A DNA stretch of 64,000 nucleotides from the NCBI GenBank assembly GCA_903896925.1, contig CAITZM010000052.1:1-64000 (forward strand), in the 5' to 3' direction. Both the position numbers and the translations under genes were made by a program. Position 1 is the stretch's first letter. Each line of letters starts with the position of its first letter. Positions 23,177 through 32,691 of this stretch are shown one piece after another. Below the pieces are notes generated by a model. It was given only the letters and a program-made list of their open reading frames with translations. It did not search any database and had not been told where the DNA came from. The stretch is from an uncultured Lentisphaerota bacterium (GTDB lineage Bacteria; Verrucomicrobiota; Kiritimatiellia; CAIQIC01).

Positions 23177-25108
23177 TCATTTCGATTTTATGTTCAACTT
23201 ATATTCCGGCGTCCCTGCCGGATACCGGTTGGCTGCGCAGCGGATATCGTTCGCGTCCGTGGCGATCACCCACGCGCCCTGGGCGGGTGCGGTGGAGGAA
23301 CTGAACTCGTTGCCGACGATGGTGACGCCCGTGCAGCCGCGGATATCGATCGCCGCGTCGCGGGTTTCGCCGATGCGGTTGCCGCGGATGATCAGGTGGC
23401 CGCCAAGCCCAGACGTGGAGCGCACCTCGATCGGCGTCCAGCCGCAGCGGATGATCGTGTTGCTGCTGATCACGATGTCGCGCGCGCCATGGCCGGACAC
23501 CTCCGAGGTGTAGCCGGGCAGCACCGCGTTGCCGTTGATGTTCTCGAAATGGTTGTCGGCGATCAGCGCGCGCGTGCCGTTGAACTTCACGCCGTGCCCG
23601 CGCCCGCCGATGTGGCGGTTGTGGCGATAGACGAAGTCCTCGTTGCCCGGGGCGTCGCAGTAGAGGTATACGCCCTGCCACCCGCGCGCCGCCTCGTGCC
23701 CGATGGCGGCGCAGAGCGCGGCGAGCGGCCGGTCGAGCTGCACGCGCACCGCCTGCGCTGCCTGCGTCACAGCGCGGACGGTGGCCGCCGCGCCGCGTCC
23801 GCCCTTCGCGTTGACCAGGGCGATACGGTCACCCGCGCGCACCGGGCAGGTGGCCAGACTCCCGCCCAGCAGCACGCCGTCCGGCCCCTCGGCCCCTTTG
23901 ATGGGCTGGCGAAACGATTGTTCCGCCGGGCCGTCGTCCGGCAGACATTCAAATTCACAGCCCTCGACCCACTCGCCGATGCGGCCGCTGCCGCAGGCCG
24001 AGTGCCCGCCAAAATAAGCTGAGGGCGAACGGCGCTGCACCTTGCACGCGAGATAGCTCTTCGCGGAGTTGCGGCTGCCACCGCAAAACGCGCCGGGCAG
24101 ATCCGTCACCGTCACGCCACTGAACGTGCACTCCTCGGTGCGGTTCATCTGCACCCATTGCCAATGGTAGGCCGTCACGACCGCGACGGCGCCAACCGGA
24201 CAGAGGTCGAGCGCGGCGGGCTTCACCGGACTGATGAGGAAGGCGCCCGACAGGTCCGGTGCGGGCACGATAGTCGCATTCCGCGCCGAGATGCCCGCGC
24301 CGGGCAGGTAGCGTCCGTGATGCTCCGGATCCATGCAGCCGAGGAAACTGCCGCCGGAATCTTTCATGCAGAAAAAGCGCGGCACGTCGGCGTCGTAGCC
24401 GGGCTCAGGTTTCACCACGAGCCGCCCGCTGGCCGGGTCCTTCTTCACAATGCGCACGAGCGTGTGGCCCGGCCGGTCCGCCGTCACCGTGAAATTCTGG
24501 AGCGTCACACGCTGGCAATCATTCAGCACCAGGAAGGTGCCCGCCAGCACCAATCGCGCGCCGTGCCCATCCACCACGAGATCGTGAACTTTTGTAAATG
24601 TCGCGAGGCTCTTGCCTGCCGGCGGCGCAAGCGTATAGGTGCCCGGCTCGAAATTCACCTGTGCCGGGCAGTTCGTCGCCGCATCCTGCAGCACCCGCGC
24701 CACGGTCGCCGCGTCGCTGCCGGCGCGCACCGTGAAGCTGTGCTCCGGTGCCCGGACCTCGAACGGCACGGCCGGCGACCAGTCCCCTGCCCCGCGCCGC
24801 ACGCGCCACGCATAGTGCCCCGGCGCGAGCGCCTGCACCGGCACGAAACGCGAGACGACCTCCAGCCGATCCTCGCACCCGATGTCGGCGAACTGGTCGT
24901 CGCGCGCGATTTGAATGTGATGAATTTCGTCGATCTTCACGTCGGCTTCGCGCTGCCAGCGGAAGTGCGGATGCGGCGCATACACGACCGCGCCGGCCGA
25001 AGGCACGAGCGGACACGGCGTCTCGGCGGCGTGCAGCGAGGCCAGCGGCACCAACAGCACGACGGTGAGGAAAGCCCGGATGAGATTCACGCTTGGTCCC
25101 CGTTTCAT
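23177..25108 (-). CDS. Secreted right-handed beta-helix protein (pectate-lyase-like)
   Basis: The product is 643 residues from ATG 25108; codons upstream would translate the operator palindromes and are not coding. The signal peptide ends VLLVPLASLHAAE. Residues about 25-130 form a Fn3-like domain (FRWQREADVKIDEIHHIQIA). The rest is a parallel beta-helix with typical rungs (LVLNDCQRVTLQNFTVT, RALIADNHFENINGNAVLP, IVISSNTIIRCGW). Such proteins are polysaccharide lyases, GH28-like hydrolases or epimerases. No diagnostic catalytic set could be fixed. It lies directly behind a tandem operator-like region. Confidence 0.85.
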   Translation of the reverse strand: MKRGPSVNLIRAFLTVVLLVPLASLHAAETPCPLVPSAGAVVYAPHPHFRWQREADVKIDEIHHIQIARDDQFADIGCEDRLEVVSRFVPVQALAPGHYAWRVRRGAGDWSPAVPFEVRAPEHSFTVRAGSDAATVARVLQDAATNCPAQVNFEPGTYTLAPPAGKSLATFTKVHDLVVDGHGARLVLAGTFLVLNDCQRVTLQNFTVTADRPGHTLVRIVKKDPASGRLVVKPEPGYDADVPRFFCMKDSGGSFLGCMDPEHHGRYLPGAGISARNATIVPAPDLSGAFLISPVKPAALDLCPVGAVAVVTAYHWQWVQMNRTEECTFSGVTVTDLPGAFCGGSRNSAKSYLACKVQRRSPSAYFGGHSACGSGRIGEWVEGCEFECLPDDGPAEQSFRQPIKGAEGPDGVLLGGSLATCPVRAGDRIALVNAKGGRGAAATVRAVTQAAQAVRVQLDRPLAALCAAIGHEAARGWQGVYLYCDAPGNEDFVYRHNRHIGGRGHGVKFNGTRALIADNHFENINGNAVLPGYTSEVSGHGARDIVISSNTIIRCGWTPIEVRSTSGLGGHLIIRGNRIGETRDAAIDIRGCTGVTIVGNEFSSSTAPAQGAWVIATDANDIRCAANRYPAGTPEYKLNIKSK

Positions 25109-25119
25109 GTGACCGCCAG

Positions 25120-25167
25120 TTCCAAGGGATGGAAAGGCGCTCTCTGTTTTTCCAATGCTTGGAAAAA
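25120..25167. promoter_or_regulatory. Two operator-like palindromes upstream of the beta-helix gene
   Basis: The strong site TTTTCCAATGCTTGGAAAA lies at 25148-25166. A weaker relative, TTCCAAGGGATGGAAA (25120-25135), sits only 12 bases from the start codon. The centre-to-centre distance is about 29 bases. The near site would cover the ribosome-binding region of the mRNA. Confidence 0.6.
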
Positions 25168-25292
25168 GACGCTGAGGAGGGGGCCAAACCTGGAAACTTC
25201 CGGCAGGTTTCGTCCGGCGTGCCGGCCGCTCCCGCAAACCGGGTCGCCGGAGGCGGGCGGCGTTTTCAGAAACGCGCGGCGGATGAGCCGGT

Positions 25293-27176
25293 TCATTTTT
25301 TGCCGGCTCGAACCTGGAGTTGGTGGATGCGCTGGGCGAGTTGTTTGTTTTTGGTGGTGACCTGTTTCAGCGCCTCGGCGACTTCCGTCGGGTGACTGCC
25401 GACGATCTTTTCGGCAATGGCCACGGCGGCCGTGATGGCTTCTTCCCTCAGGTCGTTGGCGGAGAGAAAGGTCGTGACGCACCGGAGTGCTTCGGGCGTG
25501 GTCGTTTCTGCGAGCGCCGCCAACCCGAGGCGTTTTTCTTCGGTACGCCCGGCCAGCGCCAGCGCCGCCTTGAGCGCGGTGAGTTTTTGATCGGCCGCTG
25601 TTGTTTGCAACGGAATCAGGCGGAACTGGCCGCGCAGGGCGAGGATTTTCCACTTCGGGTCGGTGGCCGTTTGCGCAAGCTGCACAAGGTCCGGCAACGC
25701 GTCCGGCGTGTCCCACTCGCACAAAGCCCGCAGCGCGGTCTCCTTGACCCCGGCGTTGGCGTCGGCCGCGGCGGCGCGCAGCGCGGCGAGCGCTTTCGGT
25801 CCGCCGGCGGAACGCAGTACGCGCAGCAACGCCAGCTGCACCGGACCTTCCGACCGGGCGAGCGCCGGCAGGATCTGATCGGCGCAGGCGGCGCGCCCGG
25901 CCTGCCTGGCGCAGATGCTCGCCAACGCGGCTTCGACGGCATCGGACTTGGTCTCCGCCAGCAGGCCCAGCAGCGCCGGCAGCTCGGCGCTGCCCGCCAG
26001 CTCGCCGAGCACTTTCAGGCTGGCGTCGCGAACCTCCGGCTCCTTCGCCGCCTGCAATACCGAGGGCAACGCGCTCGCAATGCACCGCGCGCCGACCAAC
26101 TCGATACCGGCGAGGCGGGCCTTGAGGGCAGACTGTTTCAACATGGCAACGACGGCGGCATCCACCTCCGCACCCGGCAGTTTGACGAGGGCAGACCGGG
26201 CAGCTTGCGCGAGCCGCGCGTCGTCAGCTGCGGCGGCATCCACAAGCACCGGCACGCTGGATAAGTCGCCGCGTTGACCGAGAAGGGTGACGGCGGTGAT
26301 GCGGAGTTCCATCGGGCCGCTCTTGGCGGCGTTGATGACGACCGGCAAGGCCTCGGCGTCGCCACGCTCGGCCAGTGCGAGCAACAGGGCGCTCTGACGG
26401 TCGGCGGCGGCGCGCGGCAACTCGGCGGCGAGCAGTTGCGCCACCTCGCGACCCGGCAGATCGCGGGCGGTGCGCAAGGCCATGTAGAAGGTCGGACGGT
26501 CGGGCGACTGGAGTTGCCCGGCCAGCAACGGCACGCCGGCCGCCTGGCGGGCGAGGATCGCGCCGCGCGTGGCTTCGAGCTTCTGCGGCGGCGCAAGGTT
26601 GGCGGCCCGGACGGTGTCGAAGAGTTGCACCGCGGCGGCGGACTGGCCGTCGGCGGCGAATTTCCCGGCGCACAGCAGGCAGCCTTCGGCGACGGCAGGG
26701 CGCACCGCGTCGGGCGCTTGCGCGAGCAGGGGCACCAGGGCGGTCGCGACCGGGTCGCCGCCGATGCGACCGAGCGCGACGGCGGCCGCCGCGACAACGG
26801 CGGGGTCGGCGTCCTTGAGTTTCGCGACGAGCGCGGCGCCGGCGGCCGGATCGTGGCGGATGCCGAGGGTGTTGATGACGCCGACGAGCAGCTTGCCTTG
26901 GAGTTTGCCGAGCGCCTCGATGAGCGCGGTCCCGGCGGCGGCATCCGGGATCGCTTCGAGCGCGATGCGCGCCACCGAGGCGAGCTTCTCGTCGGCCAGC
27001 AACGGCGCGAGCGCGGGCACAGCGTCCCGGTTGCCGTAGATCGCGAGGCGCTTGCAGGTGAGCGCTTTCTCCGCCAGCGGCGCGTCGGAGCCGAGGATGG
27101 CGATGAGCTGTTGCTGGTCGGTCGGGCCGGCGCAGGCTGTGACGGCGGTCAAAAGCAGGAGTGGAATAAGTTTCAT
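25293..27176 (-). CDS. HEAT-repeat lipoprotein
   Basis: The product is 627 residues from ATG 27176. The leader is MKLIPLLLLTAVTACAG, where VTAC fits a lipobox. The body is a long helical solenoid of HEAT/PBS-type repeats about 30 residues each (DAVPALAPLLADEKLASVARIALEAI; ALVAKLKDADPAVVAAAAVALGRIGG), extremely rich in Ala and Leu. The PBS-lyase-type repeat is common in exported proteins of PVC bacteria and serves protein-protein binding. It lies 32 bases downstream of a Tat Gfo/Idh gene, probably in one transcript. No catalytic motif was seen. Confidence 0.88.
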   Translation of the reverse strand: MKLIPLLLLTAVTACAGPTDQQQLIAILGSDAPLAEKALTCKRLAIYGNRDAVPALAPLLADEKLASVARIALEAIPDAAAGTALIEALGKLQGKLLVGVINTLGIRHDPAAGAALVAKLKDADPAVVAAAAVALGRIGGDPVATALVPLLAQAPDAVRPAVAEGCLLCAGKFAADGQSAAAVQLFDTVRAANLAPPQKLEATRGAILARQAAGVPLLAGQLQSPDRPTFYMALRTARDLPGREVAQLLAAELPRAAADRQSALLLALAERGDAEALPVVINAAKSGPMELRITAVTLLGQRGDLSSVPVLVDAAAADDARLAQAARSALVKLPGAEVDAAVVAMLKQSALKARLAGIELVGARCIASALPSVLQAAKEPEVRDASLKVLGELAGSAELPALLGLLAETKSDAVEAALASICARQAGRAACADQILPALARSEGPVQLALLRVLRSAGGPKALAALRAAAADANAGVKETALRALCEWDTPDALPDLVQLAQTATDPKWKILALRGQFRLIPLQTTAADQKLTALKAALALAGRTEEKRLGLAALAETTTPEALRCVTTFLSANDLREEAITAAVAIAEKIVGSHPTEVAEALKQVTTKNKQLAQRIHQLQVRAGKK

Positions 27177-27208
27177 GGGGTTCCTCGATGAGCTGCGCAA
27201 TCCGGTTC

Positions 27209-28525
27209 TCATATTCTCCACGGTTCGCGCCAGGCGCGCGAACAAAGCCGGTTGGCTTCGGCGTCGTTGATGAACTCGGCCTTGACCGGATCGAAGGCGA
27301 GCTTGCGGTTCAGCTGCCAGGCGATGGCGGCGGCGAAACAGGCGTTGTGGCTGTGCCGGATCACGGTGGGATTGACGACGGTGGCCGCGCGGGTTTTGAC
27401 GCAGTCAAAGAAATTCCGCGCATGGCCGCCGGCATCGAGGCCGATGTGTTTGCGGCCCATCTGGCGCAACTCGCCGCGCAGCGCGGGATGGACGCCGATT
27501 TCGCCGGTGTCGCCGGTTTCCACCCAGCCTTCGTCGCCCACAAACCGGACCGGACACGTGCCGAGGTTCAGCTGGCTCTCCTGCGGCACCCGTCGTTCGT
27601 AGTTGAGTTCGAGGATGACGCCGTTGGCGTAGCGGGCCACGATTTTATCGCTGGCGAGTTCGTAGGCGATGGGACCGGCGTCGTCTGCCTGGTTGGCCCA
27701 CTGGCAGAGGTCCACCGTGTGCGCGCCCCAGTCCATCAGGTTTGCACCCGCGGTGAAATCGTCGTAGCCCTGCCAGCCGCGGCCGTTGATGTACTGATGA
27801 TTGAACGGACGCCACGGCGACGGGCCCAGCCACAGGTCCCAATCCAATTCCTCGCGCGGCGGTTCCGGCTCGGCGGGCAGCCAGTTGAAATTGATGGTGG
27901 GCTGATAGACGGACGCGTGCATCGTGCGCAGCTTGCCGAGCTTGCCGCTGTGGGCAAGCTGGACCGCTTTCTGGAAATTGGCCACACTGCGCCGCTGCGT
28001 GCCGCCCTGATACACCCGACCGCACTGGCGCATCGTCGCCTCGATCAGCGCGCACTCGGCGCTGTTCATCCCGCACGGTTTTTCGCTGTACACGTCCTTG
28101 CCGGCCCGGGCGGCCATGATCGAGGCCAGCGCATGCCAGCGATCGCCGGTGGCGATGAGCACGGCGTCAATATCCGGTCGCGCCAGCAACTCGCGGAAAT
28201 CCCCGTACGTGGCGCAATCGGTGGAGCCATAACGGTTGTCCACCATCGCCTTGGCGCTACGCCGACGGTCCGCCTTCACGTCGCAGACCGCGAGGCAGCG
28301 CACATCCGGCTCGCCCAACATCGAACCCAGCACAACAGCGCAACGAGAGCCCATCCCGATCACGCCCAGGCCGATTTTCTCGCTCGGCGCCACGGCGCCG
28401 CCGCGGCCCAAGGCCGGGGCGGGAATGAAAGACGGCAGCATCACCGCGCCGGCAGCGGCGGTGAGTCCTTTCAGAAAGTTCCGGCGGCTCACATGGCCGG
28501 CGTCCGGCGTGTCATCGAGTTTCAT
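27209..28525 (-). CDS. Gfo/Idh/MocA family oxidoreductase, Tat-exported
   Basis: The product is 438 residues from ATG 28525, with AGGAG about 7 bases upstream; an earlier ATG at 28597 adds non-conserved residues. The Tat leader is SRRNFLKGLTAAAGAVML. The Rossmann motif is LGVIGMGSRC. IATGDRWHALASI, then KDVYSEKPCG (catalytic Lys region), then the substrate-binding beta sheet domain (WDLWLGPSPWRPFNHQY, MDWGAHTVDLCQW) follow in the family order. Such proteins oxidise or isomerise sugars or sugar acids, and some have been shown to act as glycosidases through NAD-assisted chemistry. The periplasmic location fits a role on released sugars. Confidence 0.94.
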   Translation of the reverse strand: MKLDDTPDAGHVSRRNFLKGLTAAAGAVMLPSFIPAPALGRGGAVAPSEKIGLGVIGMGSRCAVVLGSMLGEPDVRCLAVCDVKADRRRSAKAMVDNRYGSTDCATYGDFRELLARPDIDAVLIATGDRWHALASIMAARAGKDVYSEKPCGMNSAECALIEATMRQCGRVYQGGTQRRSVANFQKAVQLAHSGKLGKLRTMHASVYQPTINFNWLPAEPEPPREELDWDLWLGPSPWRPFNHQYINGRGWQGYDDFTAGANLMDWGAHTVDLCQWANQADDAGPIAYELASDKIVARYANGVILELNYERRVPQESQLNLGTCPVRFVGDEGWVETGDTGEIGVHPALRGELRQMGRKHIGLDAGGHARNFFDCVKTRAATVVNPTVIRHSHNACFAAAIAWQLNRKLAFDPVKAEFINDAEANRLCSRAWREPWRI

Positions 28526-28719
28526 CGCTGTCTCCTGGTGTGTCTCATCACCAGAAGTATCTCCGGTGACTTTCATGTTGTAACGCAAAATATTCACGCT
28601 TCACGCGTGTTCATGGGTAACGTCACCGGTTTGTGTGCCGCGCATGCCGACGCGGGAGCATCAAGCCACCGATACGCGCCACGAGAGCGAGCATTGTGAG
28701 CCATGGTTTCCCAGAATCA

Positions 28720-31700
28720 TTAGCGACAGATGCTCACGCCCATCAGGCCGATGACGACTTCTTGCGAGAGGCTTTCCAGCGTCACCTGTTTGAGCTCGAC
28801 GCCGGGGCGCAGTTTCCAGCCGTAGACCATCGCGCGGCAGTTGCTGCCGAGTTGCGCTTGTGGCGGCGGTTCTTTCGGCAGCGAAAACGCCTCGGTGGCG
28901 TAGTCATAATCCTTGGAGTGCTGGAACAGACACAGCGACCAGAAGTTCAGCGGGTTGACCAATTCCAGTTCCTCCGCCACACCATCGGCGTAGTGGAAGC
29001 GCAGCACGGCGTTGGCGATGCGCACCTGCATCGGATTGCTCGAACCGCAGACCAGCAACCAGACCGAAGCGCCCTTGCGGTTGACCGGCACGTCCACCTT
29101 CCGCGGCCAGTTGTCCCACAGCGAAGTGAAGGCGATGTTGTTCGTGTCGGGGTTCCACTTGAAGCGCGCCCCTTGCGGCACCGCCAACATCCCGTCGGTC
29201 ACCTGCAATGGCTCGGGCAAATCTTTGGGCGGTTTGAGGCTCACGTCCCGACGCACCAGCGCCGGCGCGCCGGCAACAGCCGACGCCACCTGCTCGGCGG
29301 CCGGCTCGGGAATCCGCCAATCGGCCACCGTGCCCGGCAGCGGCGGAGCCTCCACCGACCTAGCCTGGAGTTGCTCTGCTGTCGCTGCCTGCGTGGAGAT
29401 GGCCACACGCTCGATGCGACCCAACAAACGACGGTCACCCCGGCTGTCGGCACCCAGACGCAACGTGGTGCCCAGCGACAACACAGCGAGATCAATCTTC
29501 TCCGGCGCCCTGCCGCGCGCCTGGCCGTTGAGAAAAAGCGCGGCCTGCTTGCCGCCGCGAAAGACGGCGGCCAGGTGCGTCGCCCGCTCGGCGCACATGA
29601 CCGGCCAGTTCCAAACATGGGTCCGGCCGACCAGCAGGCTCACGCCCTGCGCGCGCGGCATCGTCTCCAACACCACATCGCCCAACTCCAAAATTCTCCC
29701 GCTGGCAAACGACGCCATGTCGGCGCGCGCCCAGACTTCGATCGTGAAATCCTTGCCGAGTTTCAAATCACCCAGCGCCGCCTCGTAAACCGGCGCCGGT
29801 CGCCGCGGCCACGTGTTGCTCAAATCAACCGCCGGTGCCGGCTTCCGCATATAGGCGCCGTGCCAGGTTTGATGCGCGTCCTTGCCCAGTCGCGCGGAGA
29901 TTGTGTCGGGACGTGGCGTTAGATATTCCTGACGGAAAAGCTCACTGACCCGTCCGTTGAACTGGCTGGACAGATCTATCCCCGACCACTGCGCGTCGGC
30001 CGGCGCTTGGTACAGATTTTTTTCTGCCGCGATTTGCCCGGCCTGCCGATTGCGAACGAGGAAATCGAAGCTGCGCCATTGCGGCGCCTGGCCCATCTTC
30101 ACCAACGCCAGCAGCCGGTGATAGCCGGCGTTGTTGGCTATGCGACCGCAAACTTTACCTTCGGAAACCTGTGGTGACTCCAAAACGCCTTGCGCGTCGC
30201 GCAGTTCCATGATCCGTCCACCATCCACAGCCAACTCGACCGGCGCGCCCGCCTCCGTCTCGCGCGCCTGCGCCACACCCAAAGGCAGTTCCCGCTCCAC
30301 CTCCAGCACCAACTCAACTTTCTTCGTCACCGGAGTCCGCACCACATAGATCGAGCGGCCGAAGCCCGGCTTGATCGTTCCCTGTACCGGCTGACCATTG
30401 AGGCGTGCCGACTTGAGCGCCGTCCCGCAAAACGGAAGCTGCAACTCCAGCGCCGACTCGCGCTCCAGTTCCACGGTCAGATGCTCGGCCCGCTCGCGAT
30501 GGTGATACGCCAGCGTAAACTCCGGGTGCGTCAGCGACGCATGCTCCCAGTCGGCCGGGAACTGCGGGGCGATGGTCACCAGCCCGTTCGGCCGGTCCGG
30601 CCGGTAGCCGAAAATACCCGACACGGCCGCGCGGGCGAAGGGGGTGAGGAAATCGGAGAAGTCGGTGCCGCCCCAGGGTTCGCCGAAGTTGCCGGGCACA
30701 ACCGACTCGAACGCTGTCTCGCTGTGGCAGCCGCGGATGATTTCCATGGCGCCTTCCGGCATCCCGGCGAGGCAGTAGCCGAGCGCGAGATGATATTCTT
30801 CGCCCGGTGACTTCGTGCGCAACGACCAGATGCCCGGCACCCAGTTGGAGGGCGTGATGCGTACACCGCCGGCAGGACGACGCTCGCGCGCCAAACCGTA
30901 TTCCGTGAAGTGCAACGTCGAGGCCACCTGTTCGTCATCGAACAGCCCCGGGCAATCCAGCGAGTGCACGATGCCCGGCAGCCACGCATCGGTGTGCAGC
31001 CGCTCGTGTCCCCCTTGCTCGCGATACGCGCCGGGATGGCCTTCCTTGGCGGCCCAGACTCTCGCGAAGAAACCTCTGCGGATCAACGCGAGTTTGGCCT
31101 CGTGCCGCTGCACCGCCGCCGCGTCGCCGGCCCGGCGCGCCATGTCGCGCGCCGCCAGATGTCCGCGATACGCGAAGGCTGTTTCTTCCGCGGTCTCGCC
31201 GCCGTTGTACCACTGGTTGTCGGTCAGGTAGGTGTTGATGAAACTCTCGTACGCGCCGTTACCGTCAGGATCGAAGCAGCGTTCGATATAATCGAGATGC
31301 AGCTCCAGCGCCGGCCGCAAAATCTTTTCCAGCTCCGGGTCGGCCGTGAACCGCCAGTCCTCGACCAGCTGATCGAAGAAGATGGATTGCATGTCGTACA
31401 TCGTTGACATGCCGTCGGGGATCAGCCGGCCTTTGCTCAAATAGCGCAGGTTCTTGCCCGGGTGCGTGAGCGTGCCGTCATAGCGCTCCAGTTCGATGTT
31501 CTTCTCGACGAGCTGGCGCAATGCAGGATGGTCGAGATAGCTCTCGCCCGTCACCTGCGAGGCCAAGAAATGCCGCGCGGCGGTCAGCACCCGGTCATGC
31601 CAGCCATAGGCCATCCCGCCCATGAGCGCCCGCCAGCCCAGGAACGGCGTGACATAGACCGCGCTGCCGGAATGGCCATAGGCGTAGCCGCGCCAGATGC

Positions 31701-32655
31701 CGTCGAGCGCCGGCGTGGCCGCGCGGACCATGAAGTCAAACCGCGCGTCGGGCGTGTGGCTGACGACGCGGTTGCGCAGCGACTCGACGCGTTCCCACGC
31801 CGTGCGGAAATCGGCCTCGACGTTCGGCGGCGCGGCCGACTTCTCCGTCTCCGGCCACGACCGGGCGATCCACGTAACCGGCGTTCGTCCAGCAACCGGC
31901 GTCACACCGCAAGCGACGGGCCGTTGACCGCCGGTGCTCGCCCAAAGCGTCTGCGGCGTTTTCCACTGGTCGGCGTCCGCTATTTTGATTTCCGAGGTGG
32001 CACTGCATCCGGCCAGCGTAAAGCGGAACCGATTTCCGCGCGGCGGCTCCAAGCGAATCACGCCATCCTTCATATCCACACGATCGCCTTGCGCCTCATG
32101 CGGCTCGAAGCCGTTGTAGCGCACCTCGCGGTTGGAGAGCGCGTCCATCGTGTTGACGAAGTCTTTGTGGTAGGCGCAGCCCAGCAGCCACACGAGTTGA
32201 TCGCCTGCTTCCGCGCCGGTCACTTGCGCTTGCGCTGCCAAGCCGGTGCCGACGGCCAGCGGCAAGGCGTGCAGCGAGATGGTCACTCCGGGAAACTGCG
32301 GATCGCTGGCCACCCACTCCATCCGCCCGCCGTGGTACCGCGCCTCAACCGACTTGAAGTCCAACAGCCACTTCGCCTCGCTGCCGGCCCTCTGGAACCC
32401 CAGCAAGAAACAGCCATCCACCCACGGATTCCCGCCAAAGCGCACCAACGGCCGGTCGCCCGCGAAGACCCAGTAATACGGCGCCGTCGGATTGCCGTGG
32501 CTGCCGTACAGGGAACGATTATTGTAGTACACCCCGTTGCGGCGCACGATCGCGCCACCCTCCAACGCGCCTGGCACGTTGTCCTTCTCCATCGCGACGA
32601 CGGCCAGCGGCGCCAGCAGCAGGGCGGCGAGCAGTGTGAACTTGGGTTTATTCAT
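28720..32655 (-). CDS. Very large secreted six-hairpin glycosidase with C-terminal lectin-like domain
   Basis: The product is 1311 residues. The signal peptide is MNKPKFTLLAALLLAPLAVVA. An N-terminal beta-sandwich (about 25-290) leads into an alpha/alpha six-hairpin barrel (about 310-720) with DGIWRGYAYGHSGSAVY, GMSTMYDMQSIFFDQLVEDW, WYNGGETAEETAFAYRGH and TDAWLPGIVHSLD; the Asp/Glu in these loops are candidates for catalysis. Beta domains follow, then a concanavalin A/LamG-like jelly roll (about 985-1150, FTIEVWARADMASFASGR). Family resemblance is to six-hairpin glycoside hydrolases such as DUF4450 proteins; the exact family is unsure. Expected to act outside the cell on a complex glycan. 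Confidence 0.85.
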   Translation of the reverse strand: MNKPKFTLLAALLLAPLAVVAMEKDNVPGALEGGAIVRRNGVYYNNRSLYGSHGNPTAPYYWVFAGDRPLVRFGGNPWVDGCFLLGFQRAGSEAKWLLDFKSVEARYHGGRMEWVASDPQFPGVTISLHALPLAVGTGLAAQAQVTGAEAGDQLVWLLGCAYHKDFVNTMDALSNREVRYNGFEPHEAQGDRVDMKDGVIRLEPPRGNRFRFTLAGCSATSEIKIADADQWKTPQTLWASTGGQRPVACGVTPVAGRTPVTWIARSWPETEKSAAPPNVEADFRTAWERVESLRNRVVSHTPDARFDFMVRAATPALDGIWRGYAYGHSGSAVYVTPFLGWRALMGGMAYGWHDRVLTAARHFLASQVTGESYLDHPALRQLVEKNIELERYDGTLTHPGKNLRYLSKGRLIPDGMSTMYDMQSIFFDQLVEDWRFTADPELEKILRPALELHLDYIERCFDPDGNGAYESFINTYLTDNQWYNGGETAEETAFAYRGHLAARDMARRAGDAAAVQRHEAKLALIRRGFFARVWAAKEGHPGAYREQGGHERLHTDAWLPGIVHSLDCPGLFDDEQVASTLHFTEYGLARERRPAGGVRITPSNWVPGIWSLRTKSPGEEYHLALGYCLAGMPEGAMEIIRGCHSETAFESVVPGNFGEPWGGTDFSDFLTPFARAAVSGIFGYRPDRPNGLVTIAPQFPADWEHASLTHPEFTLAYHHRERAEHLTVELERESALELQLPFCGTALKSARLNGQPVQGTIKPGFGRSIYVVRTPVTKKVELVLEVERELPLGVAQARETEAGAPVELAVDGGRIMELRDAQGVLESPQVSEGKVCGRIANNAGYHRLLALVKMGQAPQWRSFDFLVRNRQAGQIAAEKNLYQAPADAQWSGIDLSSQFNGRVSELFRQEYLTPRPDTISARLGKDAHQTWHGAYMRKPAPAVDLSNTWPRRPAPVYEAALGDLKLGKDFTIEVWARADMASFASGRILELGDVVLETMPRAQGVSLLVGRTHVWNWPVMCAERATHLAAVFRGGKQAALFLNGQARGRAPEKIDLAVLSLGTTLRLGADSRGDRRLLGRIERVAISTQAATAEQLQARSVEAPPLPGTVADWRIPEPAAEQVASAVAGAPALVRRDVSLKPPKDLPEPLQVTDGMLAVPQGARFKWNPDTNNIAFTSLWDNWPRKVDVPVNRKGASVWLLVCGSSNPMQVRIANAVLRFHYADGVAEELELVNPLNFWSLCLFQHSKDYDYATEAFSLPKEPPPQAQLGSNCRAMVYGWKLRPGVELKQVTLESLSQEVVIGLMGVSICR

Positions 32656-32691
32656 GATGCTGAAGCTGTGACTCCAGAGTTATCTTTGCCT